DNA of 6,725 nucleotides from JBPCIX01 sp051005875 (lineage in GTDB: Bacteria; Actinomycetota; CADDZG01; JAHWKV01). The stretch's first letter is position 1. Each line of letters opens with the position of its first letter. The DNA is taken from positions 1 to 6,725 of the forward strand of contig JBPCIX010000049.1 in the NCBI GenBank assembly GCA_051005875.1. The letters run 5' to 3'. Of this stretch, positions 1-6,553 are shown in pieces. The notes beneath the pieces were generated by a model. It ran no database searches, was not told the DNA's origin, and was given only the letters and a program-made list of their open reading frames with translations. A program made the translations under genes and the position numbers.

Positions 1-99
1 GGACGCCCCGGAATCCACGATCGCTGCGTTGCTCGTCGGTTTCATACTGCCTGTATGCGCCCTCCTCGCGCCTTGCGCTCGTGGCCCCGGAACGCCCTG
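1..99. repeat. Long palindromic repeat element, diverged copy (left edge cut by window)
   Basis: This is an imperfect long inverted repeat. The left arm contains CCACGATCGCTGCG (14-27), and the right arm contains GCGCTCGTGG (75-84) followed by CCCCGGAACGCCC. CCACGA pairs with TCGTGG, CCGG with CCGG, and the outer GGACG nearly pairs with CGCCC. An inner hairpin, CATAC-TGCCT-GTATG (43-57), caps the structure. The arms match the copies around hypE, but the centre is different. It lies downstream of the pheA stop, about 40 bases away, so it could be transcribed as a 3' hairpin. The outermost bases of the left arm are missing at the window edge. No protein is encoded here. Confidence 0.75.
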
Positions 100-136
100 A
101 TATCCACATGACTTCCGCGACGGGCCAAGACCACTA

Positions 137-973
137 CTAAGACTCGGCTTTTTTGTAGGAGCCAAGTACTCGCAGGAATGAAGTGTGGTCACTCAGGGCC
201 TCGAGGGCCTCTTGTGTGGCCGGGTCGGAGGAAGGGGAATCCAGGTCGAGGTAGAAATGGTATTGCCACGCCTTGGCTCTCGATGGTCTGCTCTCGATCT
301 TCGAGAGGTTGAGCTTGCGATCGGCGAATTCTTTCAGGCACTTGTATAGGGCGCCCGGGACATCAGCGGTTGCAAACACGATCGAGGTTTTGTCGGCGTC
401 GCCGAGGATTCCGGGATTAGCGCGCCCGATCGCAACGAACTTGGTGGAGTTGTCGGCGCGATCCTCGATGTCGCGGGCGAGAATTTCAAGGCCGTAAAGC
501 TCAGCGGCTTCTACCGAGGCTATAGCTGCCGTCCCCGGTTTGCGGTCTTCAGAAATAACCCGGGCAGCGCCCGCGGTGTCATAGACGGCTACCCTTTCAA
601 CTTCAAGTGAATCGAGAAGTTCTTCGCACTGATCCAGGGCCTGAGGATGTGAAAAAACAACCTGTACATCCTTGATGGAGGTCCCGGGGGCCGCCAGAAG
701 GCAATGTTGAATGCGGACGATGGTCTCGGCCACTATCTGCAAGCTGTGGCGGACCAATAGGTCGTAGGAGTCGTTGATCGATCCGGCATGGGAGTTTTCC
801 AGTGGCACTACGCCGTAATCGATCTTGCCGATTTCGACTTGTTCAAAGACTTTGTGAAATGAATGCAGCGGTACGGGGTCGGGCTCATTGAACAGAGCAA
901 GAACTGCTTTCTCGCTATAGGCGCCGGGCTCCCCTTGGAATCCAACTCTCGCGGTCTTGGTCTCGGCAGTCAC
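137..973 (-). CDS. pheA: Prephenate dehydratase (monofunctional, with ACT regulatory domain)
   Basis: It converts prephenate to phenylpyruvate in phenylalanine synthesis, in the cytoplasm. The 278-aa length is typical of monofunctional bacterial PheA. The catalytic domain spans about residues 8-185 and shows GFQGEPGAYSEKA (11-23), VPLENS (56-61), SHPQAL (108-113), DTAGAA (132-137) and STKF (176-179), the last in place of the usual TRF. A C-terminal ACT domain spans about 197-275, with GALY (207-210) and ESRP (227-230), the motifs that bind phenylalanine for feedback inhibition. The start is GTG. An in-frame TAG lies directly upstream and the protein has no internal methionine, so no upstream start is possible. 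No clear Shine-Dalgarno is seen. It is divergent from hypF and has no functional link to it that I know of. Confidence 0.96.
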   Translation of the reverse strand: MTAETKTARVGFQGEPGAYSEKAVLALFNEPDPVPLHSFHKVFEQVEIGKIDYGVVPLENSHAGSINDSYDLLVRHSLQIVAETIVRIQHCLLAAPGTSIKDVQVVFSHPQALDQCEELLDSLEVERVAVYDTAGAARVISEDRKPGTAAIASVEAAELYGLEILARDIEDRADNSTKFVAIGRANPGILGDADKTSIVFATADVPGALYKCLKEFADRKLNLSKIESRPSRAKAWQYHFYLDLDSPSSDPATQEALEALSDHTSFLRVLGSYKKAES

Positions 974-1024
974 CTATTCAAGGTAGCACGACGCCTTGCT
1001 TCTTCGGGGACAATGGTTGCCATC

Positions 1025-1064
1025 GATGGACACCAAAAACAAATGATGGACACCAAAAACAAAA
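1025..1064 (+). repeat. 20-bp tandem duplication at the hypF start
   Basis: Two adjacent 20-base units, 1025-1044 and 1045-1064, match at 19 of 20 positions. Each reads GATGGACACCAAAAACAAA plus a final T or A. The second unit encodes the first residues of HypF (MDTKNK). The first unit repeats that start in another frame and runs into a stop. The unit length of 20 is not a multiple of three, so the duplication shifts frame. Confidence 0.95.
1026..1046 (+). other. Possible six-codon upstream ORF (MDTKNK-stop) overlapping hypF start
   Basis: ATG at 1026 opens a six-codon frame that ends in TGA at 1044-1046. That stop overlaps both in-frame hypF ATG codons (1043 and 1046) as ATGATG. Its peptide copies the HypF N-terminus because the DNA is duplicated. 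GGGGA at 1006-1010 lies 15 bases upstream, too far for an ideal ribosome site. Translation of this mini-ORF, and reinitiation at hypF, are inferences. The duplication itself is certain. Confidence 0.25.
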
Positions 1065-3397
1065 CCGTCCGGCGGGTCATCCTTGTGGACGGCATTGTCC
1101 AAGGGGTTGGGTTTCGGCCCTATGTCTTTAGCCTCGCCTCCAGGCGGGGCCTCGGGGGCTTTGTCTTAAACGACGCCGAGGGGGTCACCATCGAAGTCGA
1201 GGGAGACGCCGCCGTTCTGGACGCTTTCGAGAGGGAATTGCCTCAGAATCCGCCCCCATTGGCGCGAATTGATGGAATCAAGACAAGCGAGGTTCCGCCC
1301 AAGGGCGAAGCCGGCTTCCGCATTGAACCGAGCCAACCGGGCAAAGTTCGAGCCGCACTTGTTTCCCCGGATATGTCCATTTGCGGCGACTGTCTCGGCG
1401 AGATTCGCAATCCATCCGAGCGGCGGTTTCGTTATGCATTTACAAATTGCACCAACTGCGGACCACGCTTCACGATCACGAAAGACATTCCATACGACCG
1501 TGGGAATACGACCATGGCCGAGTTCGAGATGTGCGAGGAGTGCCGGGCCGAGTACGACGACCCGCGGGACCGGCGATTCCACGCGCAACCCATTGCCTGC
1601 CCGAACTGCGGCCCGCAGTTGGTTCTAACCGATCTGAGCGGAACTGCGCTGGAGGGGGATCCCCTTGTCGAAGCGGGGGCACTGCTTGCCGGCGGGAAGA
1701 TCCTGGCGGTTAAGGGGCTGGGTGGATTTCATTTGGCCTGCGATGCCATGAACGACCAGGCCGTGGCGGCGCTTCGAGACCGCAAGCACCGCGAAGAAAA
1801 ACCTTTCGCTCTGATGGCCTCGGAGCTTGCGGTGGTCGAGAGATTTTGCGAGGTGAATGAATCTGAGGCGGCGCTCGTTTCGGGGCATCGCCGCCCGGCG
1901 GTTCTCCTAAGGCGCCGCGAGAAAGCGCAAGAAAATCTGGCCCAATCGGTTGCCCCGGGCAACCGTCACCTCGCTTTCATGCTGCCCTACACGCCGCTTC
2001 ATTACCTGCTGCTGGATGAGTTTGCGAGAGGGGGGGAGCAGAGCCAACCCGTTTTGGTGATGACAAGCGGCAACGTGTCCGACGAACCCATTGCCTATAC
2101 CAACGAGGCGGCCTACGAGGATCTGGAAAAGATTGCGGACTACTTCCTCGTTCATAACCGGCCGATCCATATCCGTTGTGATGACAGCGTCGTTAGGGCA
2201 AGTGGACGGCCAATCCGAAGATCACGGGGCTATGCCCCCGAACCTTTCAAATTCCCTCTGACCCCTAAAAAGCCGGTGCTGGCAGTGGGGGCCGAGCTGA
2301 AACACACCTTCTGCTTGGCGAAGAACGACCGGGCTTTCCTGTCTCATCACATCGGTGATCTGGAGAACTGGGAGACGATGCGATCGTTCATGGAAGGTGT
2401 CGAGCATTTCTCCAGGATCTTTGAGATTCATCCAGAGGTCATCGCGTACGACCTCCACCCCGAGTACCTTTCGACCAAGTGGGCGCTCGGCCAGTTGGCC
2501 GGTTCGGAGCTCCCCCTGCCCGGGCTGGACCTGGCTGGCGCCACCGGGGTTGGCGTGCAGCATCACCATGCCCATATCGCTTCGTGTCTTGCCGATAACG
2601 GGCTTATAGGGCCGGTCATCGGGCTGGCGCTCGATGGAACCGGCTGGGGCGGCGATGGAACTCTATGGGGCTGCGAGATCCTTGTTGCGGACCTCAGTTC
2701 ATATCGCCGGGCCGGGCATTTGAGAGCGGTCCCGCTTGCAGGCGGAGCGGCTGCGATCAAGGAGCCATGGCGAATGGCCTCGGTTTACATGCGCGAGGCC
2801 TTCGGCGACGATGCGGAAAATCTGAGGCTTGAATTCGTCCGACGAAACCGCGGCCGCTGGGGACCCGTTCTAGGCATGGCCGCAAAGGGGCTAAACAGCC
2901 TTCCGACATCAAGCGCCGGGCGTTTGTTCGATGCCGTAGCGTCTGCGGCCGGCCTGAAGGATCGCGTTAACTACGAGGGCCAAGCAGCGATCGAACTCGA
3001 GCAGGCCGCAGACCCCTACGAGGCGATGGCCTACCCGTGTGAGGTTTACCCGGGGCCAGACGGCGCCCAAGTCATCGTGGACGGCGTGTCGTTGTTCGCC
3101 TCGGTTTGCGAAGACCTGGCGGCCGGGGCGCCGGTCGGGCGCGTGTCGGCCGGTTTCCATAACGGATTCAGCACTGCTTTGACAAAGGCCTGTGAGATGG
3201 TTCGGGACCAGATAGGTCTGGGTGAAGTCGCTCTGTCGGGCGGGACCTTTCAAAACGAGCTTCTTTTAGGGTCGGTTACCCAAAATCTGGAAGAAAAGGG
3301 TTTTAAGGTGTGGCGCCATAAGTCGGTTCCGGCGAACGACGGCGGTATTTCGGTAGGACAGGCCGCCATCGCAGCCGCCGGAATCACCCAAAAATGA
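1043..3397 (+). CDS. hypF: Carbamoyltransferase HypF, [NiFe]-hydrogenase maturation
   Basis: HypF uses carbamoyl phosphate and ATP to make carbamoyl-AMP, then carbamoylates the C-terminal cysteine of HypE, supplying the cyanide ligands of the hydrogenase iron. Numbered from ATG 1043 (784 aa, normal for the family), the acylphosphatase domain is about 9-95 (GIVQGVGFRPYV). Paired zinc-finger cysteines lie at 114/117, 136/139, 164/167 and 186/189. A YrdC-like domain spans about 205-400 (KGLGGFHLACDA). A Kae1-like domain runs from about 413 to the end, with HHHAH (507-511), DGTGWGGDG (531-539), SGGTFQN (732-738) and NDGGISVGQA (765-774). The start is uncertain: ATG 1013, 1043 and 1046 are all in frame and none has a good Shine-Dalgarno. 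Homology begins at about RRVILVDGIVQGVGF, which favours 1043 or 1046. The frame stays open back to 863, but that part is antisense to pheA. Confidence 0.96.
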   Translation: MMDTKNKTVRRVILVDGIVQGVGFRPYVFSLASRRGLGGFVLNDAEGVTIEVEGDAAVLDAFERELPQNPPPLARIDGIKTSEVPPKGEAGFRIEPSQPGKVRAALVSPDMSICGDCLGEIRNPSERRFRYAFTNCTNCGPRFTITKDIPYDRGNTTMAEFEMCEECRAEYDDPRDRRFHAQPIACPNCGPQLVLTDLSGTALEGDPLVEAGALLAGGKILAVKGLGGFHLACDAMNDQAVAALRDRKHREEKPFALMASELAVVERFCEVNESEAALVSGHRRPAVLLRRREKAQENLAQSVAPGNRHLAFMLPYTPLHYLLLDEFARGGEQSQPVLVMTSGNVSDEPIAYTNEAAYEDLEKIADYFLVHNRPIHIRCDDSVVRASGRPIRRSRGYAPEPFKFPLTPKKPVLAVGAELKHTFCLAKNDRAFLSHHIGDLENWETMRSFMEGVEHFSRIFEIHPEVIAYDLHPEYLSTKWALGQLAGSELPLPGLDLAGATGVGVQHHHAHIASCLADNGLIGPVIGLALDGTGWGGDGTLWGCEILVADLSSYRRAGHLRAVPLAGGAAAIKEPWRMASVYMREAFGDDAENLRLEFVRRNRGRWGPVLGMAAKGLNSLPTSSAGRLFDAVASAAGLKDRVNYEGQAAIELEQAADPYEAMAYPCEVYPGPDGAQVIVDGVSLFASVCEDLAAGAPVGRVSAGFHNGFSTALTKACEMVRDQIGLGEVALSGGTFQNELLLGSVTQNLEEKGFKVWRHKSVPANDGGISVGQAAIAAAGITQK

Positions 3398-3500
3398 CCA
3401 CAAATCGGCACCTGGACAAAGACAAAAGTCCTGGTAGATAGCGATGAACTTGCTCAAAACGGTAGATGCGCGACACTTATAGCTAACGAATATGCTTTTT

Positions 3501-3514
3501 CCGCCATTTGGCGG
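3501..3514. other. Small GC hairpin upstream of hypC
   Basis: CCGCCATTTGGCGG forms a six-base-pair stem (CCGCCA/TGGCGG) with a two-base TT centre, 13 bases before the hypC Shine-Dalgarno. The T-run lies before the stem and not after it, so it does not look like an intrinsic terminator on either strand. It could be an operator half-site pair or a 5'-UTR structure. Confidence 0.45.
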
Positions 3515-3527
3515 CCTTATTATCAGC

Positions 3528-3535
3528 AGGGAGGA
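3528..3535 (+). promoter_or_regulatory. Shine-Dalgarno of hypC
   Basis: AGGGAGGA lies six bases before ATG 3542. It is the strongest ribosome site in the window and fixes the hypC start, which matters because the protein must begin Met-Cys. Confidence 0.85.
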
Positions 3536-3541
3536 CGGCAA

Positions 3542-3814
3542 ATGTGTCTAGGAATACCTGGTCAAATCATCGAAATTCTCGAGGACTCGCCGCTTCTGGC
3601 TAAGGCCGACGTGGCCGGAGTCAGGCGCAACGTCAATATTGGTCTTGTAGAGGCCGACGGAATTGCTCCCGGTGACTGGGTTTTGATTCACGTTGGTTTC
3701 GCAATGTCGAAAATCGACGAGGCCGAGGCTTCCAGCACGATGGCTTTCCTTGAGGACCTCGGGCAGGCCTATACCGATGAGATTGAAGCCCTCACTACTT
3801 CGTCAATCGACTAA
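3542..3814 (+). CDS. hypC: Hydrogenase assembly chaperone HypC
   Basis: HypC is a small cytoplasmic chaperone. It binds HypD and the iron being assembled with CN and CO ligands, then docks on the hydrogenase large-subunit precursor. The 90-aa protein starts MCLGIPGQI, the family signature. Cys2, exposed after Met removal, is the residue that contacts HypD and the iron. A conserved beta-barrel end, GDWVLIHVGFAMSKID, lies at 44-59, followed by an acidic helical tail (about 60-90). The strong Shine-Dalgarno upstream supports the start. It is followed after 26 bases by a second HypC-like gene and then hypD, so HypC is likely translated alongside its partner. Confidence 0.96.
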   Translation: MCLGIPGQIIEILEDSPLLAKADVAGVRRNVNIGLVEADGIAPGDWVLIHVGFAMSKIDEAEASSTMAFLEDLGQAYTDEIEALTTSSID

Positions 3815-3840
3815 GTGAACCTGAGCGCCACAAGCAGACC

Positions 3841-4161
3841 ATGAAAAACCTGCCGCTTATTACAACTGTTGATCCACCCTCAGCCAAGATCAATCTCGAT
3901 GAGTACCAGGCGATCGCCTGTACTGTTGACGATCAAGGGTGCCTAACATGCGGGGATGTCGCAGTTCCGGTCACCGTCGTGACGGGGGCGGGGGTCGTGA
4001 CGGGGGCGGGGGTCGTGACGGGAGCGGCGTACGATGCAATTTGTGTAGATGCTCACGGAAACGAGGGAACAGTGGCAACCGAACTGGTCGGTGACGTGGC
4101 CGTCGGTGAACGCCTGCTTGTTCACGCTGGAGTTGCAATCGAGAAATTGGAGGCGGAATGA
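3841..4161 (+). CDS. Second HypC/HupF-like protein with internal CxxC and VVTGAG repeats
   Basis: This 106-aa protein resembles a divergent branch of the HypC/HupF family. The CLTCGDVAVPVTVV segment (34-47) and the end VAVGERLLVHAGVAIEKLE (87-105) match the HypC fold. It lacks the N-terminal Met-Cys. Instead it has Cys27 and a CxxC pair (Cys34, Cys37), so it cannot use the canonical Cys2 chemistry. Between them and the second half sit three VVTGAG/VVTGAA units (46-63). No good Shine-Dalgarno precedes ATG 3841. Its stop overlaps the hypD start as ATGA, which implies translational coupling with hypD. It is probably an accessory maturation chaperone or an alternative HypD partner. The family call rests on recognised sequence pattern, and the role is inferred. 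Confidence 0.8.
   Translation: MKNLPLITTVDPPSAKINLDEYQAIACTVDDQGCLTCGDVAVPVTVVTGAGVVTGAGVVTGAAYDAICVDAHGNEGTVATELVGDVAVGERLLVHAGVAIEKLEAE
3976..4029 (+). repeat. In-frame 18-bp minisatellite inside the hypC-like gene
   Basis: There are three tandem 18-base units at 3976-3993, 3994-4011 and 4012-4029. The first two are identical (GTCGTGACGGGGGCGGGG), and the third differs at two bases (4023, 4028). Each unit encodes VVTGAG, or VVTGAA in the third. Because the unit is a multiple of three, copy-number change would not break the reading frame. Confidence 0.95.
4149..4153 (+). promoter_or_regulatory. Shine-Dalgarno of hypD
   Basis: GGAGG lies four bases before ATG 4158, inside the last codons of the upstream hypC-like gene. 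It supports the hypD start and the ATGA overlap. Confidence 0.75.
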
Positions 4162-5279
4162 AATATGTAGATGAATATCGCGACGCGGAGCTGGCCAGCA
4201 GTCTTTCGGCCAAGATTGCGGATCTGTGCGAGCCCGGCCGGCACTACAAGATCATGGAAGTCTGCGGCGGCCACACCCACACGATTTACAAGCACGGTAT
4301 CGAGGACTATCTGCCCGAGACCGTTGAGTTGATCCACGGCCCCGGCTGCCCGGTTTGCGTCATTCCGATGGGCCGGGTTGACGACGGAATTGCAGTCGCC
4401 GAGCGCCCCGGCGTAATCTTCACTTGCTTCGGCGACATGATGCGGGTTCCCGGTAGCAACGGATCGCTTATCGACGCCAAGGCCCGCGGAGCGGACGTAA
4501 GATTTGTTTACTCGCCGCTGGATGCCCTGAAGATAGCCCGCAACAATCCAGACCGCGAAGTTGTTTTCTTCGCTATCGGCTTCGAAACCACGGCCCCTTC
4601 AACGGCCCTTACTCTCATAAGAGCCAAGGCCGAGGGACTCAAGAATTTCTCAGTCTTTTGCAACCACGTAACTATCGTTCCGCCGCTAAAGGCGATTCTG
4701 GATTCACCCGACCTTCGCCTCGACGGCTTCCTCGGCCCGGGCCACGTCTCGACGGTAGTCGGGTGCCGGCCCTACGAGTTCGTGCCGAAGGATTACGGCA
4801 AGCCGGTGGTAACAGCGGGGTTCGAGCCGCTCGACATTCTGCAGTCGATTTACATGAACATGCTGCAATTCAGCGAAGGCCGTTGCGAGGTCGAGAACCA
4901 GTACTCACGAGTGGTGCGCTGGGATGGCAACCCCAAGGCGCTGGCCGTTATGGAAGAAACCTTCGAGCTGCGCCCGTACTTCGAGTGGCGGGGGCTGGGC
5001 TTCATTTCTCAAAGCGCCCTGAAGGTCTCCGAGGCGTACTCGGACTGGGATGCAGAATTGCGCTTCGAGGTTCCCGGCATTAGAGTTGCCGATCCGAAAG
5101 CCTGTCAATGCGGCGAGGTTTTGAAAGGGGTAATCAAGCCCTGGGAGTGCAAAGTCTTCGGCACCGCCTGCACACCCGAAACGCCGATAGGCACCTGCAT
5201 GGTGTCGCCCGAGGGGGCCTGCGCCGCCTATTACAACTACGGAAGATTTGCAAGAGAACGCGTAAAATTAGAGGTCTGA
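4158..5279 (+). CDS. hypD: Hydrogenase maturation iron-sulfur protein HypD
   Basis: HypD is the scaffold on which the Fe(CN)2CO unit is built, together with HypC and HypE. It carries a [4Fe-4S] cluster and redox-active cysteines. The 373-aa protein is full length for the family. It shows CGGHTHT (36-42) and HGPGCPVC (60-67, with Cys64 and Cys67), which line the active site and thiol relay. It also has GFETTAP (141-147), GPGHVSTV (193-200) and a C-terminal cysteine set (Cys316, 318, 331, 338, 347, 355). The last four are the likely cluster ligands, within WECKVFGTAC and GTCMVSPEGAC. It overlaps the hypC-like gene by ATGA and has GGAGG just upstream. Its TGA stop merges into a palindromic repeat, so hypE is separated from it by at least 107 bases. 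Confidence 0.97.
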   Translation: MKYVDEYRDAELASSLSAKIADLCEPGRHYKIMEVCGGHTHTIYKHGIEDYLPETVELIHGPGCPVCVIPMGRVDDGIAVAERPGVIFTCFGDMMRVPGSNGSLIDAKARGADVRFVYSPLDALKIARNNPDREVVFFAIGFETTAPSTALTLIRAKAEGLKNFSVFCNHVTIVPPLKAILDSPDLRLDGFLGPGHVSTVVGCRPYEFVPKDYGKPVVTAGFEPLDILQSIYMNMLQFSEGRCEVENQYSRVVRWDGNPKALAVMEETFELRPYFEWRGLGFISQSALKVSEAYSDWDAELRFEVPGIRVADPKACQCGEVLKGVIKPWECKVFGTACTPETPIGTCMVSPEGACAAYYNYGRFARERVKLEV

Positions 5280-5383
5280 TGAGCGCCCCTGCATCCACGA
5301 TCGCTGCGTTCCGGTCTCGCTTGCGTGCACAGCACGCGGCGCAAGCCCGCGCCTTGCGCTCGTGGCGCAGGAACGCTCTCAGA
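5277..5383. repeat. Long palindromic repeat element between hypD and hypE
   Basis: This is an imperfect inverted repeat of about 105 bases. The left arm is GAGCGCCCCTGC then CCACGATCGC, and the right arm is GCGCTCGTGGCGCAGGAACGCTCTCA. CCTGC pairs with GCAGG and CCACGA with TCGTGG. The inner part has GCTTGCG opposite CGCAAGC and a CGTGC-ACA-GCACG tip (5324-5336). From 5281 to 5383 it differs from the copy after hypE (6554-6656) at two of 103 positions. It encodes no protein and no transposase is present. It resembles a REP/BIME or miniature palindromic element. In the transcript it would form a long hairpin between hypD and hypE. Confidence 0.88.
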
Positions 5384-5386
5384 TAA

Positions 5387-6553
5387 ATGACTCCCCGAGA
5401 CAAGGCGGTGGGTGGGTCGGTTGCTCATCCCTTGGATCTTGAGCAGCATGACGAGCATCGTAGTGATCCCCATTCGGGCAAGACCGTTGAAGAGCAGGTC
5501 CTTGAGCGGATAGAGCACGATCGCAAGCGGCGCCCCAAGTTCATGGATGAACGCATCACTATGGCGCATGGGGCGGGCGGCAAAGCTACCCGCCAGCTGG
5601 TCGAGGGACTTTTCGTCCCTAAATTGCAAAACGACATTCTGGCGACGCTTTCCGACGCAGCCATGCTGACGGTCGGCGACACCCGCATAGCCTTTACCAC
5701 CGACTCTTATGTGGTGAAACCCATTCTGTTCCCGGGCGGCTCCATCGGCGAGCTTGCGGTCAATGGGACGGTCAACGATCTGGCCGTATCCGGGGCCAAG
5801 GCTATCTGGCTAACGTCGGCGCTCATTCTGGAAGAGGGCATCGGCGCGGACGTAGTAAAAAGGGAGGCGAACGCCATGGCTGCTGCTGCAAAGGCGGCGG
5901 GCGTTCAGGTAGTCGCAGGCGATACGAAGGTCGTCGAGCGCGGCAAATGCGATGAAATGTACATCAATACGGCCGGCATCGGCCTGGTGGTCACCGACCT
6001 GCCGCTCGATGTCGTGCGGTGCCGCGATGGTGACAAGATTTTAGTGTCAGGCTATATCGGCGATCACGGCACCGCGATCATGATGACTCGCGGCGAGCTA
6101 GAACTTGAGGGCGATGTTCAAAGCGATACTGCGTCGCTGTGGCCCGTCGCCGAAGCGCTGATCAATTCCGCAGGTGACTCACTCAGGTGCATGCGCGACG
6201 CAACCAGGGGTGGCGTGGCCACAGTGTTAAACGAAATTGCTTTGAGTGCAGACGTAGGCATTGTTATTGCTGAGGACAGAATTCCGGTTAGGCCCGAAGT
6301 CAACGGCGCCTGCGAGCTGTTGGGCATAGACCCGCTGCACATGGCAAATGAAGGAAAGCTCTTGGCCGTGATAGCCCCCGAAGCGGCCGATGCAGCCCTG
6401 GCGGCCGTACGAGCCCTGCCTGGGGGAGAACAAGCGGCCTTGGTAGGCGAAGTAAGGGCAGAGCCGCCGGGCAGAGTACTGATCAAGGCAATCTTCGGCG
6501 GCCACCGAATAATCGACATGCTAGTGGGGGACCCTCTACCCCGAATCTGCTGA
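5387..6553 (+). CDS. hypE: Carbamoyl dehydratase HypE, [NiFe]-hydrogenase maturation
   Basis: HypE accepts a carbamoyl group from HypF on its terminal cysteine and dehydrates it with ATP to a thiocyanate, which is passed to iron on HypC-HypD. Numbered from Met at 5543 (336 aa), motifs are AHGAGGKAT (8-16), FTTDSYVV (51-58), NGTVNDLAV (74-82), GDTKVV (126-131), RDATRGGVA (218-226), ANEGK (268-272) and the C-terminal PRIC, whose last Cys is the modified residue. The start is ambiguous. ATG 5387 gives 388 aa with a 52-residue extension, while ATG 5543 gives the common short form. Neither has a clear ribosome site. Third-position GC is about 19 of 26 for extension codons 27-52 but only about 14 of 26 before that. 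This suggests that part of the extension (EEQVLERIEHDRKRRPKF) is coding. The TGA stop coincides with the left end of a palindromic repeat. Confidence 0.95.
   Translation: MTPRDKAVGGSVAHPLDLEQHDEHRSDPHSGKTVEEQVLERIEHDRKRRPKFMDERITMAHGAGGKATRQLVEGLFVPKLQNDILATLSDAAMLTVGDTRIAFTTDSYVVKPILFPGGSIGELAVNGTVNDLAVSGAKAIWLTSALILEEGIGADVVKREANAMAAAAKAAGVQVVAGDTKVVERGKCDEMYINTAGIGLVVTDLPLDVVRCRDGDKILVSGYIGDHGTAIMMTRGELELEGDVQSDTASLWPVAEALINSAGDSLRCMRDATRGGVATVLNEIALSADVGIVIAEDRIPVRPEVNGACELLGIDPLHMANEGKLLAVIAPEAADAALAAVRALPGGEQAALVGEVRAEPPGRVLIKAIFGGHRIIDMLVGDPLPRIC

Larger units (their letters stand above)
3398..3540 (+). promoter_or_regulatory. hypF-hypC intergenic region, possible regulatory segment
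   Basis: This is the only long gap between hypF and hypD, 143 bases and clearly more AT-rich than the genes. It holds two copies of GGTAGAT (3433-3439 and 3461-3467, 28 apart), AT-rich TTATAG/TATGCT hexamers (3477-3496), a T-run, a small hairpin and the hypC ribosome site. I could not place a convincing -35/-10 pair at correct spacing, nor a sigma-54 site. A promoter for hypC-hypD is plausible from position and composition only. Confidence 0.3.

Noticed and set aside
863..1012. Upstream part of the open frame of hypF
   Set aside because: It is antisense to the N-terminal coding region of pheA and shows no resemblance to HypF, which begins at the acylphosphatase domain after 1043.
1166..1588. 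Minus-strand and alternate-frame ORFs within hypF
   Set aside because: All lie inside the well-conserved hypF coding region, whose motifs are continuous in one frame. None shows a recognisable domain.
3501..3514. Intrinsic terminator after hypF
   Set aside because: The T-run precedes the stem and no T-run follows it on either strand. The stem is only six pairs and sits close to the hypC ribosome site.
3943..4213. Minus-strand ORFs with proline/arginine-rich repeats
   Set aside because: The repeats are the antisense reading of the GC-rich 18-bp minisatellite in the hypC-like gene. There is no independent coding evidence.
5237..5629. Minus-strand ORF with a hydrophobic stretch resembling a membrane segment
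   Set aside because: It runs across the palindromic repeat and into the conserved hypE start on the other strand. It has no start signal and no recognisable family, so it is likely a shadow.
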